15,879 nucleotides of DNA from JBBQNJ01 sp038329845 (GCA_038329845.1 JBBQNJ010000094.1:1-15879), one strand, 5' to 3'. Numbered from the stretch's first letter, positions 1-7,387 are shown. The notes: a model not told the origin generated them from the sequence alone. A program made the numbers and translations.

Positions 1-1347
1 GGCGGCCCGCCGCCTCGCCCCCCCCCCCGGCCCCCCTCGCCCTCGCCCTCGACCCCCTCGCCCTCGCCCACGACCCCCCCGCCCGCGCCCCCCCCCCCCG
101 CGCCCCAGCCCCCCGGGGAATCCGATTCGGTCTTCCCGGCGGGCGGCGGCGATGGGGTTCTCTCAACGATGCCATCGGGCGCGGCCTCTGCGACCCCCTT
201 AGCCCCAGCCTCCGCCGCCGCCACCGCCGCCACCGCCGCCACCGCCGCCACCACCGCCGTCGAACCGCCCGACCCGGCCTCTCCGCCCGCCGATCTGCCC
301 CGCTCGCGGCGAGATGCGCGGTCATCATCGACCACGCCGGCCGAATCCACCGGGCAATATCTCACCGTCGGCGCTTTGGTGGCCGAGGTCAATCAGACGC
401 CCATTTACGCCAACGCGTTGCTGGCGCTGGCCGAGCCGGACTTCTCGGCCAAGGCCAAGCAGATGTCGCTGGGTGAGTTCGAGGCGTATGCCCGGCGCGA
501 GCTGGGCAAGTATCGGGAAATGCTCGTGCGCGATGAGCTGCAGTTCGCCGCGGCCCAGCGGCTTCTAAGCGATGAGGACCGCGAGGCGGCTCGGCGGCTG
601 ACCGAGGCGTGGCGACAGCAGCAGATCACCGAGGCCGGCGGCTCGCGCGAGCTGGCGGCGCAGCGCACCGTGGCGATCGACGGCCGGGCGTTCGAGGATC
701 ATGTGCGCGATCAGTACCGCAAACTGATGTCGCAGATTCTGTTTCAGCGCCGGGTCTGGCCTCGAGTGCAGGTCACGGCCGAGGACATGCGGCGGTTTTA
801 CGAGCAGAACCAGGCCCGGCTTTTCACCGAGAAGTCTCAGGTGCGGTTCCGCCTGATCAAGATCGACGTCGAGAAGATGGGCGGCCGTGACGCAGCACTG
901 GAGCGGATGGGGTATATCCTCAAGAAGCTCGAGTCGGGCGTGGATTTCGCCAAGCTGGCCGGGGAGTTTAATCACGATCCCTACCTGTTGAAAAACCAGG
1001 GGCTGGAAGAGTGGCTGAGCAAGGGTGCCTATCGCCAGGAGCGGATCGAGAAGGCGGCCTGGGATCTCCAGATCGGTGAGGTTTCCCCGATCATCGACAC
1101 CGGGACGGCGTTTTACCTGGTGAAACTGGAAGACAAGAAACCCGGGCGGGTGGTGCCGTTCTCGGATGAGGATGTTCAACACTCGATCCGGCGCCAGCTC
1201 CAGACGCGGCAGTTCAATGAACTGCGCGACGGGGTGCTGATGAAGCTGATGGGCGAGGCGATGATCCGCCAGGACCGCGATATGCTCGAGCCGGCGGTGG
1301 AAATGGCGTTGCAGCGATACCCGGCGTGGTCGAGACGCATCCCATGA
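1..1347 (+). CDS. SurA/PpiC-type (parvulin) peptidyl-prolyl cis-trans isomerase, probably 5'-partial
   Basis: This is probably an envelope folding chaperone that isomerises prolyl bonds in exported proteins. Numbering from the ATG at 169 (392 residues), residues 1-60 are Ala/Thr/Pro-rich and disordered. Residues 65-220 form a helical SurA-N-like chaperone region, with VAEVNQTPIYANALLAL matching the usual 'VNxxPI' opening. Residues 224-325 are the parvulin domain, with a VRFRLIKI strand, SGVDFAKLAGEFNHDP, LQIGEVSPII and FYLVKLEDKKPG. A charged helical tail follows. The ATG at 169 has no ribosome site and no signal peptide follows it, while the same frame is open without a stop back to base 1 through proline-rich codons. 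I therefore think the true start and signal sequence lie left of the window; a start at 169 is the alternative. The family is clear, but the client proteins are unknown. The phosphoesterase gene begins 28 bp downstream, so the two are likely cotranscribed. Confidence 0.82.
   Translation, partial: GGPPPRPPPRPPSPSPSTPSPSPTTPPPAPPPPAPQPPGESDSVFPAGGGDGVLSTMPSGAASATPLAPASAAATAATAATAATTAVEPPDPASPPADLPRSRRDARSSSTTPAESTGQYLTVGALVAEVNQTPIYANALLALAEPDFSAKAKQMSLGEFEAYARRELGKYREMLVRDELQFAAAQRLLSDEDREAARRLTEAWRQQQITEAGGSRELAAQRTVAIDGRAFEDHVRDQYRKLMSQILFQRRVWPRVQVTAEDMRRFYEQNQARLFTEKSQVRFRLIKIDVEKMGGRDAALERMGYILKKLESGVDFAKLAGEFNHDPYLLKNQGLEEWLSKGAYRQERIEKAAWDLQIGEVSPIIDTGTAFYLVKLEDKKPGRVVPFSDEDVQHSIRRQLQTRQFNELRDGVLMKLMGEAMIRQDRDMLEPAVEMALQRYPAWSRRIP
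217..252 (+). repeat. 9-bp in-frame microsatellite (gccgccacc x4)
   Basis: Four exact copies of gccgccacc lie in the isomerase frame and encode Ala-Ala-Thr four times. This is simple-sequence expansion in a disordered linker, and copy number may vary between strains. Confidence 0.85.
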
Positions 1348-1375
1348 GCAACCCGCCACGGAAGGTTTTTTTTCG

Positions 1376-2353
1376 ATGATCCGCCCCGACCCCGCCCGCC
1401 CCGGAACCGTCGTTCGCTCCCAGCCGCCGCCTGCCCCGATCCCGGCCTCGACATCAGCCCCGGCCCCGGCCCCGGCCCCGGCGGGAGGAGCGATCGTCCG
1501 CCGGATCGGTCCGCGCGGACCGATCCTCCAATACCGCCTGCCCACGCGGTTCGAACACACCCGCGCCGAACTGCCGATCCCGCGATTGCCGGCGGCGCTG
1601 CATCAAACCCGCATCCTCCATCTGAGCGACCTGCACTTTCGCCGGCACTGGTGCCGCGGCCACGAGCGCATCGGGCGGCTCACCCAGATCGACCCGCCGG
1701 ACCTGATCCTGATCACCGGCGATTTCGTCGATGATCGCCGCGATCCATCCCGCGCCCTGCCGCTGCTGCGACGATTCCTCGCCGGGTTGCGCTCGCGGCT
1801 GGGGATTTTTGGAATCCTCGGCAATCACGACGCCGCCCTGCCGCGATCGTTCTTCGACGATTCGCCCGTGCGGCTGATCGACGGCGAGCGCCTCCTCATC
1901 TGGCGCGGCGATTCGGCGATTGAACTGATCGGACTTCCCGGCCCGTTGCGCAAGAGCCTTCACGATGATTTTCTCACCGCCCCGCCCCCGGCCCCCCCGC
2001 CCCCGGCACCGGCGCGGCCCGATGCCGCTCCCCCCCCGCCGCGAATCGTCCTGTCTCACTACCCCGATCACCTGATGCGGGTGGCCCCGGCGATCCAGCC
2101 GGACCTCTTCCTCGCCGGCCACACCCACGGCGGGCAAGTGTGCCTTCCCGGACGCATCCCCATTTTTCGCCACGACCGCCTGCCGCGCCGGCTCTGCACG
2201 GGGATTCATCGCCACCTGGGCGCCTGGCTGATCGTCAACCGCGGGCTGGGGATGACGCAGATTCCCCTGCGACTCTTCTGCCCGCCCCAGATCCTGGAAC
2301 TGGTCCTGATCGACCCATCTCACGGATTGGCGGGGCCCACGGATCGGCGATGA
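1376..2353 (+). CDS. Calcineurin-like metallophosphoesterase (YkuE/LpxG-like)
   Basis: This is a dinuclear-metal phosphoesterase of 325 residues. All core motifs are visible: SDLHF (D85, H87), ITGDFVDD (D116), LGNHD (N150, H151), LSHYPD (H228) and AGHTHGGQV (H249, H251). The C-terminal part, with GAWLIVNRGLGMTQIPLRL followed by a Pro-Pro-x-Ile segment, is typical of the YkuE/LpxG branch. That branch includes UDP-2,3-diacylglucosamine hydrolases and related membrane-associated phosphoesterases, but the substrate here cannot be read from sequence. Two proline-rich low-complexity stretches are unusual: residues 16-38 and an insert at about 202-223 just before the LSHYPD strand. GGAAGG at 1360-1365 sits 10 bases before the ATG at 1376 and supports this start. 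The last 11 codons and the stop come from the first units of a 17-bp tandem repeat, so the extreme C-terminus (after about residue 314) is repeat-derived. It probably shares a transcript with the isomerase upstream. Confidence 0.88.
   Translation: MIRPDPARPGTVVRSQPPPAPIPASTSAPAPAPAPAGGAIVRRIGPRGPILQYRLPTRFEHTRAELPIPRLPAALHQTRILHLSDLHFRRHWCRGHERIGRLTQIDPPDLILITGDFVDDRRDPSRALPLLRRFLAGLRSRLGIFGILGNHDAALPRSFFDDSPVRLIDGERLLIWRGDSAIELIGLPGPLRKSLHDDFLTAPPPAPPPPAPARPDAAPPPPRIVLSHYPDHLMRVAPAIQPDLFLAGHTHGGQVCLPGRIPIFRHDRLPRRLCTGIHRHLGAWLIVNRGLGMTQIPLRLFCPPQILELVLIDPSHGLAGPTDRR
1458..1481 (+). repeat. 6-bp in-frame microsatellite (ccccgg x4)
   Basis: Four exact copies of ccccgg encode an alternating Ala-Pro tract in the N-terminal linker of the metallophosphoesterase. 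Confidence 0.8.
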
Positions 2354-2437
2354 TCACGGATCGACGAGGCTCACGGATTGGCGAGGCTCACGGATCGGCG
2401 AGGCTCACGGATCGGCGAGGCTCACGGATTGGCGATC
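2319..2437. repeat. 17-bp tandem repeat, 7 units, spanning two convergent gene ends
   Basis: Seven contiguous 17-bp units with consensus ctcacggatYggcgagg start at 2319, 2336, 2353, 2370, 2387, 2404 and 2421. Units 4-6 are nearly identical; units 1-3 and 7 carry one to a few changes. Units 1 and 2 encode the end of the metallophosphoesterase, whose TGA lies at 2351-2353. Unit 7 carries the TGA of the opposite-strand gene at 2422-2424. The period is not a multiple of three, and each unit contains TCA, so on the minus strand a TGA appears in each of the three frames within three units. Confidence 0.95.
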
Positions 2438-3531
2438 CACGTCCGGTACGCGAGCGGGGAAATCTCGCTCGGCTTGATCTCGCTGCGCCCGCCCCAGAAG
2501 ACGTTGGTGTAGCTCACCGGGATGCCCGCCGAAGCCAGATGCTCGTCGATCGCCCGCTTGTGTTCGAGCAGGCGATGCTTCTGCTGGCCGTGCGCCACTC
2601 CCATGATGTTCACGTTGCGAAACTCCTCGCCCCCTTCGCGCCAGTAGGCGTGGGTCATGATGTCGAACCGCCCCACCTCCCGTCCGGCCTGGATTTCCCG
2701 CCCCGGCGCGACGGCCCAGTGAAACAGCGCGTTGTACCGCGTGACCTGCTCCCCGCTGCTCAGCGGGTTGACATGTTCGAGGAACGTCGAGAACCGCCCG
2801 ATGACGCCGCGATCGTTCAGCCGCCGCGCTACCTCGACGAACCGCCCCAGATCCAGGCCCGCCTCGACCGCCCGCGGGGCCCACAAATCGCGGCGAAGCT
2901 CCGCCGGCTCGAACGGGCGCTTCAGCGCAACCAAGACGCGCCATTCGATCTCGTCCAGCTCGACGATCCGCGTATCGGTCACCTCGGCCAGCGCTTCGGA
3001 CTTGCTCCCGGGCGCCAGTTCGCGGCGGCGCACGTGCCCGACCCCCAGCGTGAAAAGGCACCGGGCGGGCATCGGCTTGAACGCTGTCGCCCCGGTCTTT
3101 CGGCACAGCAGCCGGCAATGCTCATCGATCGAGAACCCCCGCGGCACCTTGAGCGTCGTCCAGAGCCGATAGCCCGCCCCCGGCGATTCGGCATCGGTCG
3201 AGCGGATGACCACATGCCCGGAAAACGGGTCATTGCCGAACATCCAGTCGAAGGCGCCCGCGAGTTTTTCCTCGGGGACCCGCCAAGCCACCAGTGCCCC
3301 CGGGGCCAGGTTGGTGCTCATCAACGTCTGGCGCACCCGCCGGATCGTCCCCGTCTCGAGCATCGCCGTGATCCGCTCGATCACACACTCGGTGGAAAGC
3401 CTCGCGGCGGCGGCGATCTTCCCCAGCGGATCGGGATCGAATCCGTGAATGCGGTCCTCGGAAACCGCGAGAATCCGCGCGTTGATCGGATCGGCGACTT
3501 CGGTGGGAACCGTCGGGGATTGAATATTCAT
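2422..3531 (-). CDS. Two-domain Lrp/AsnC-fold protein, resembling fused siroheme decarboxylase AhbA-AhbB (NirD/NirL family)
   Basis: A 369-residue protein with two consecutive helix-turn-helix plus AsnC-like units. HTH 1 is at about residues 32-67 (DPLGKIAAAARLS...GTIRRVRQ), with an alpha/beta domain at 70-165. HTH 2 is at about 194-248 (ending LNDRGVIGRF), with a second alpha/beta domain at 250-365. The 'GxIRR' ending of the HTH, YRLWTTLKVP in domain 1 and DIMTHAYW...NIMGVAHG in domain 2 line up with AhbA/AhbB and NirD/NirL. Those enzymes decarboxylate siroheme to didecarboxysiroheme for alternative haem or haem d1 synthesis. The match is from memory and is divergent: domain 1 has GHVVIRS where I would expect a 'SHNYxR'-like motif. 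A plain Lrp-type regulator is the alternative. I chose the ATG at 3531 over one 22 codons upstream because those codons lie in intergenic DNA next to the repeats. No other tetrapyrrole gene is in view. The stop and last codons lie in the 17-bp repeat. The FAD dehydrogenase is upstream on the same strand. Confidence 0.7.
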   Translation of the reverse strand: MNIQSPTVPTEVADPINARILAVSEDRIHGFDPDPLGKIAAAARLSTECVIERITAMLETGTIRRVRQTLMSTNLAPGALVAWRVPEEKLAGAFDWMFGNDPFSGHVVIRSTDAESPGAGYRLWTTLKVPRGFSIDEHCRLLCRKTGATAFKPMPARCLFTLGVGHVRRRELAPGSKSEALAEVTDTRIVELDEIEWRVLVALKRPFEPAELRRDLWAPRAVEAGLDLGRFVEVARRLNDRGVIGRFSTFLEHVNPLSSGEQVTRYNALFHWAVAPGREIQAGREVGRFDIMTHAYWREGGEEFRNVNIMGVAHGQQKHRLLEHKRAIDEHLASAGIPVSYTNVFWGGRSEIKPSEISPLAYRTWIANP

Positions 3532-3623
3532 CGCTCGCGGCGATTGTAGGATCGCCGCCGCCGTCCGGACAACGCCGCAGGCGTGATAAGGCCGCAAGCC
3601 CAGGCGGGCGAGGGCACGATCCG

Positions 3624-3821
3624 GTTAGCCCGAAGCGCCAGCGAAGGACCAATCCCGTTAGCCCGCAGCGCCAGCGAGGGACCAATCCCGTTACCCCGAA
3701 GCGCCAGCGAAGGACCAATCCCGTTAGCCCGAAGCGCCAGCGAGGGACCAATCCCGTTACCCCGCAGCACCAGCCAGGGAAAAACCCCGTTATCCCGAAG
3801 CCCCAGCGAGGGAACCGCTCT
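3624..3821. repeat. 33-bp tandem repeat, 6 units, between two same-strand genes
   Basis: Six units of exactly 33 bp start at 3624, 3657, 3690, 3723, 3756 and 3789. Each reads gttaSccc, then g(a/c)agcgccagcgaRgg, then accaatccc. Units 1-4 are almost identical; units 5 and 6 decay. The preceding ~35 bases (about 3589-3623) look like a further degraded unit. There are no spacers. Because 33 is a multiple of three, several frames stay open through the array (for example an 11-residue ARSASEGPIPL motif on the plus strand), but no ribosome site or wider coding signal supports a gene. The array starts about 90 bases upstream of the Ahb-like gene and ends 6 bases beyond the stop codon of the FAD dehydrogenase. 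The motif resembles interspersed repeats I recall from planctomycete genomes. Confidence 0.93.
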
Positions 3822-3827
3822 CGCGTT

Positions 3828-6773
3828 TCACTGCCCATGTGGAACTAACAGCGATTCGATCCACTCGATCGGGTGCAAAGCGCGGCGGTGGACGCCGTCA
3901 TGAATCTGGTGGCGACAGCTCGTGCCGGGGGCGATCACGATCGCGTCGGAGCCGACGGCGCGGATCGCGCCGAACAGCGACTGCTCGCCGATCCGCATCG
4001 AGAGTTCGTAGCGATGCGCGACATATCCAAATGACCCGGCCATCCCGCAGCAGCCCGAATCCAGCACGCTCACCCGATCCCCGGCCAGCCGGCGTAACAG
4101 ATCAGCACTGGTTCGATCGCCCCACAGCGCCTTTTGGTGACAATGCCCGTGCAGCAGGATCGGCGGCCCATCGAGCGCTGGAACAATCGCGCCGGCGGCG
4201 GGATGGCCCGACCAGAAGCGGTCGATGAACTCCTCGATCAAAAACGCTTTGCCCGCCAATCGCCGACGAAGCTCGATGGGCATTGAGAGCTTCAGGCTCA
4301 GCCAGTCATCCTTAAATGCGCTCAGGCAAGACGGCTCGGCGACGACGATCCCGACCACCCGCGGATCCTCGATATACCGCCGAAGCCGCTCCAGCGTTCG
4401 GTCGGCCTGCTTGATCGCATCCTTCAGCATTCCCATCGAGATCAGCGACCGCCCGCAGCAGCCGGCATCGGCAAGCACCACGTCATATCCCAGCGCCCGC
4501 AGAACCCGCGCCGCCGACCGGCCGATATGCGGCTCGCTGTAGCTGACGAAGCAGTCCCCGAACAGCGCCACCACCGGCCGATCCGGCGATGCATCATCGA
4601 CCCATCGACGCCGCAATGGGCGTGCGAACGGCGGCAACGACCGGCTCGGCGCCAGGTTCAGCGCCCGGTCCATCACGCGACGCACGATCCGACGCCGACC
4701 GATCCAGTTGGCCAGGCCGGGCATCAGCGACCCCGCCTGGTTAAGCAGGCGCACATGGCCGAACACCCGCGTCGCAAGCGATGGCGGATCCATTCGATAG
4801 CGCTGGGCGGTGTACTCGGCCTTGAGTCGCGCCACGTCCACGTTGCTGGGACATTCGCTCTTGCACGCCTTGCAGCTCAGGCAAAGGTCCAGCGTTTGGA
4901 TCGTCTGCGGATCGTTGAAATCAGGCTGGCCCAGCACGCCGGAAAGCTGCCCGGTGATCGCCAGCCGCAGGGCGTTGCCGCGCCCCCGCGTGGCATGTCG
5001 CTCGTCCAGGGTGGCGCGGTAACTGGGACACATCGTCCCCCCGGCGGTCTTGCGACAAAGCCCCGCGCCGTTGCACATCTCGACGGCCCCGGCGAAGCCC
5101 TCCTGGTCGTGATAATCAAAATAGGTCTCGACCGGCCCGACTTGGATCGGTCGATCCTCCGGCTGCACGCGAAGATGCTGAGTGATGCTCTCGACCGGTC
5201 CGGCACCCACGATCATCCCCGGATTGAGAATGCCCGCTGGGTCGAATAACTGCTTAATCTCGGCGAAACAGCGCATGATTTCGTCGCCGAAGAACCGTTC
5301 CAGCAGCGGCCCGCGGGCGCGGCCGTCGCCGTGTTCGCCCGACATCACCCCGCCGCAGTCGCGGGCCAGGTCCGACGCCTCGACGGCGATTAGGCGCATG
5401 CGCTCGAGGTCGCGCGGATCGTGCAGATCGAGCATCGGGCGGATATGCAGCACCCCGACCGAAGCGTGAGCCCAGTACGCCGCCCGCGTGTCATGGCGGG
5501 CGACGATCTGGCGGAATCGGCGTACAAACTCCGGCAGCCGGCTCACCGGAATCGAATTGTCCTCGACAAAGCTCAACGGCTTGCGATGGGCCGACAACCC
5601 GTGTAGCAGCGGCTCCCCCGCCTTGCGCAGCGCCCACGCCCGTGCCATCGACCGCGCATCCGAGCAGTCGTGTGCCGCGACCCCCGGCAGCAGCGCCGCC
5701 AGCTTCGCAAGCCCCTCGTCCACCGCGCCGTCATCCAACTCAGACTGGTATTCCACATACAGCACCGCACCGGGGATTCGGCCGTGGATCGGCTCGATCA
5801 GATCCAGATATTCCCGGCAGACCGCGTTGCCGGCCGCGGCGGTGAGAACCTCCTCATCGAGCAGCTCGACGGCCACCGCGCCGGTGGTCAATATCGCGTT
5901 CACCGAATCGATTGCCGCCAGCAGATCGGGAAAGGACAGCAACATCAATCCCTTGGCGCGGGGGATCGGGTGGAGTTTCAACACCGCGCTGGTGACGATC
6001 GCCAGCGATCCCTCGCTGCCGCAGATCAGCCCCGTCAGATCCAAATCCTCATCGGCGATTCCCCGGTCGATCTGGTCGAGGACCAGGTCGATGCCGTAGC
6101 CGGCATTTCGCCGGTTCAGCTTGGGAAACCGCCGCCGAATTGGGTCGGCATAGCGGCGGGCGATCTCGGCCACGCCGCTCGCCAGCCGATGGGCGCGGGG
6201 ATCGGCGCGACCCGCGCCCGGTGCCAGCCGCAATGCCTCGCCATCGCTCAGCACCACATCCAGCGCCGCGATATTCTCGCTGGTTCGTCCGTAGCGGATC
6301 GAATGGGCCCCGGCGGCGTTGTTGCCGATGGCCCCGCCAATGGCGCACTGGGCGACGGTCGCCGGATCAGGGGCGAAAAACAGTCCCCCCGGCTTCGTCG
6401 CCAGCTCGCGGTTCACCTGGTCGATCGACATCCCGGCCTGCGCGTGGGCCAGACGATTCGACGGGTCAAACTCCAGCAAAGATCGAAAACGCGGCGACAG
6501 GTCGCACACCACCGCCCGGTTGACCGCTTGTCCGGCCAGGCTCGTCCCGCCGCCCCGAGGCAAAATCGCGGCCCCATGAAGCCGGCAGATCTCGAGAAGT
6601 CGGCGAACGTCCTCGACATCGCTCGGCTCGACCACTCCGAGCGGCGCCACCTGATAGATCGACGCATCGGTGGCATACAGCAGCCGCTCATGCGCCGAAA
6701 ACCGCACCCGCCCGCGCAGCGCCGCTCGCAGCTCGGACTCCAATGCATCGTTCCCCGGCCCGATCTGTTTCAT
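3828..6773 (-). CDS. FAD-linked oxidase with C-terminal Fe-S (CCG) domains, YdiJ/GlcD-GlpC fusion type
   Basis: A 981-residue fusion that oxidises a 2-hydroxyacid and passes electrons to Fe-S centres. The FAD_binding_4 domain runs from about residues 35 to 270, with the nucleotide loop LPRGGGTSLAGQAV (71-84), the NNAAGAHSIRYGRT signature (151-164) and CGSEGSLAIVTSAVLKL (251-267). The FAD-oxidase C domain follows, with HIRPMLDL (443-450) and the SGEHGDGRARG catalytic-site motif (478-488). Ferredoxin-like cysteines are C567, C573 and C582, then CLSCKACKSECP (C631, C634, C637, C641). Two CCG domains end the protein (DAGCCG at about 769, HGHCHQKALWG at 875-885 and DSGCCGMAGSFGY at 905-917). The length and order match E. 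coli YdiJ, reported to be a D-2-hydroxyglutarate dehydrogenase; D-lactate is the other likely substrate class, and I cannot distinguish them. The protein is intact, with no membrane segment, and is probably cytoplasmic and membrane-associated. The ATG at 6773 has only a weak ribosome site. It heads a minus-strand pair with the Ahb-like gene, interrupted by the repeats. Confidence 0.9.
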   Translation of the reverse strand: MKQIGPGNDALESELRAALRGRVRFSAHERLLYATDASIYQVAPLGVVEPSDVEDVRRLLEICRLHGAAILPRGGGTSLAGQAVNRAVVCDLSPRFRSLLEFDPSNRLAHAQAGMSIDQVNRELATKPGGLFFAPDPATVAQCAIGGAIGNNAAGAHSIRYGRTSENIAALDVVLSDGEALRLAPGAGRADPRAHRLASGVAEIARRYADPIRRRFPKLNRRNAGYGIDLVLDQIDRGIADEDLDLTGLICGSEGSLAIVTSAVLKLHPIPRAKGLMLLSFPDLLAAIDSVNAILTTGAVAVELLDEEVLTAAAGNAVCREYLDLIEPIHGRIPGAVLYVEYQSELDDGAVDEGLAKLAALLPGVAAHDCSDARSMARAWALRKAGEPLLHGLSAHRKPLSFVEDNSIPVSRLPEFVRRFRQIVARHDTRAAYWAHASVGVLHIRPMLDLHDPRDLERMRLIAVEASDLARDCGGVMSGEHGDGRARGPLLERFFGDEIMRCFAEIKQLFDPAGILNPGMIVGAGPVESITQHLRVQPEDRPIQVGPVETYFDYHDQEGFAGAVEMCNGAGLCRKTAGGTMCPSYRATLDERHATRGRGNALRLAITGQLSGVLGQPDFNDPQTIQTLDLCLSCKACKSECPSNVDVARLKAEYTAQRYRMDPPSLATRVFGHVRLLNQAGSLMPGLANWIGRRRIVRRVMDRALNLAPSRSLPPFARPLRRRWVDDASPDRPVVALFGDCFVSYSEPHIGRSAARVLRALGYDVVLADAGCCGRSLISMGMLKDAIKQADRTLERLRRYIEDPRVVGIVVAEPSCLSAFKDDWLSLKLSMPIELRRRLAGKAFLIEEFIDRFWSGHPAAGAIVPALDGPPILLHGHCHQKALWGDRTSADLLRRLAGDRVSVLDSGCCGMAGSFGYVAHRYELSMRIGEQSLFGAIRAVGSDAIVIAPGTSCRHQIHDGVHRRALHPIEWIESLLVPHGQ

Positions 6774-6803
6774 GGCCGGGCCACGATACCCTTCTCCGCC
6801 GTA

Positions 6804-6820
6804 TCAGGCGAGCCGCCTGA
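6804..6820. repeat. Perfect hairpin TCAGGCG-AGC-CGCCTGA
   Basis: A 7-bp perfect stem with a 3-base loop, 31 bp upstream of the FAD dehydrogenase start. It could fold in that gene's leader or be a degraded short interspersed repeat. Confidence 0.6.
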
Positions 6821-6869
6821 ATCCGCGGCCACACGAACGCTGAAACATTCCTTAAGAGCCAATTGGGGT

Positions 6870-6915
6870 GCGGGCATCCTGCCCGCATCCCCCCGACGGC
6901 AGGCTGGAAGCCTGC
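6870..6915. repeat. REP-like double hairpin
   Basis: Two adjacent perfect hairpins: GCGGGC-ATCCT-GCCCGC at 6870-6886 and GCAGGCT-GGA-AGCCTGC at 6899-6915, followed by accac. The second matches a diverged copy at 11641-11664. The paired small palindromes and the trailing accac suggest a bacterial interspersed mosaic/REP-type element. No transposase of the RAYT type lies in the window. Confidence 0.7.
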
Positions 6916-6981
6916 ACCACAACTCGCCGACGGAAGAATGACACCCGGCAATTATGCGGTACGATTGGTATTCCGATGATC

Positions 6982-6995
6982 GACGGCAAGCCGTC
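6982..6995. repeat. Short hairpin GACGGC-AA-GCCGTC
   Basis: A 6-bp perfect stem, 45 bp before the lipoprotein ATG and probably in its leader. It is too short to assign a function. Confidence 0.35.
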
Positions 6996-7039
6996 GTCGC
7001 TCGGCGGAGAAAGCAGTCCTTGAACCTGGAGACAACGCC

Positions 7040-7387
7040 ATGAATCTGTTCACGACAATGCTCGCGGTCGCCCTGGTCGGGGCGCTGCTCGGTTGCACGA
7101 CCATCGCCCGCAGCCGCGCGGATTTGCGTACCGCCTCGGGCAAAAGGGTAACCGTCGAAGGGATCGCCAAACTCACGCCGATGGGAGGCCCGACGGTGGT
7201 CTTCAACGACACGTTCGTGTTGACCGACATGCCGTCGGACTATGCCCGCTACATCAGCCATCGCGTGCGGGTCAGCGGCGACCTGGCGTGGATCCCCGAC
7301 CCGTTGATGAATCTTCCCAGCGGCGAGCAACCGGTGGTCCCGATCCTCAACAACGCCGAATACGAACTGCTCGGCGACGAAGAGTAG
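7040..7387 (+). CDS. Small lipoprotein, possible OB-like fold, unknown function
   Basis: A 115-residue protein with a lipoprotein signal: short N-terminus, hydrophobic stretch MLAVALVGALL and lipobox LLGC with acylated Cys19, so it should be membrane-anchored. The mature part is beta-rich (KRVTVEGIAKL, TVVFNDTFVLTDMP, HRVRVSGDLAWIPDP) and could be a small beta-barrel of the OB type. The pattern 'strand-GxA...FxLTD...RVRVSGDL' loosely resembles the C-terminal domain of the SH3 protein at 10045-11409. A GGAGA at about 7030 lies roughly 8 bases before the ATG and supports the start. It stands alone, divergent from the FAD dehydrogenase, with the glycogen synthase about 90 bp downstream. I do not recognise a named family. 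Confidence 0.8.
   Translation: MNLFTTMLAVALVGALLGCTTIARSRADLRTASGKRVTVEGIAKLTPMGGPTVVFNDTFVLTDMPSDYARYISHRVRVSGDLAWIPDPLMNLPSGEQPVVPILNNAEYELLGDEE

Noticed and set aside
565..1560. A 331-residue minus-strand open frame
   Set aside because: It lies antisense to the isomerase and metallophosphoesterase, both of which show clear family motifs, and has none of its own.
2140..3549. A 469-residue plus-strand open frame through the 17-bp repeats
   Set aside because: It overlaps the metallophosphoesterase end and runs antisense through the whole Ahb-like gene; it stays open through codon bias and the repeats.
3624..3821. CRISPR array
   Set aside because: The 33-bp units are directly contiguous with no unique spacers, and no cas genes are in the window.
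3583..3903. A 106-residue plus-strand protein made of ARSASEGPIPL repeats, and similar open frames on the minus strand
   Set aside because: Frames stay open only because the repeat period is 33. There is no ribosome site, and the frame runs antisense into the end of the FAD dehydrogenase.
5670..6941. A 423-residue plus-strand open frame
   Set aside because: It is antisense to the FAD dehydrogenase, whose motifs are complete, and the translation is rich in Arg/Gln/His without domain signals.
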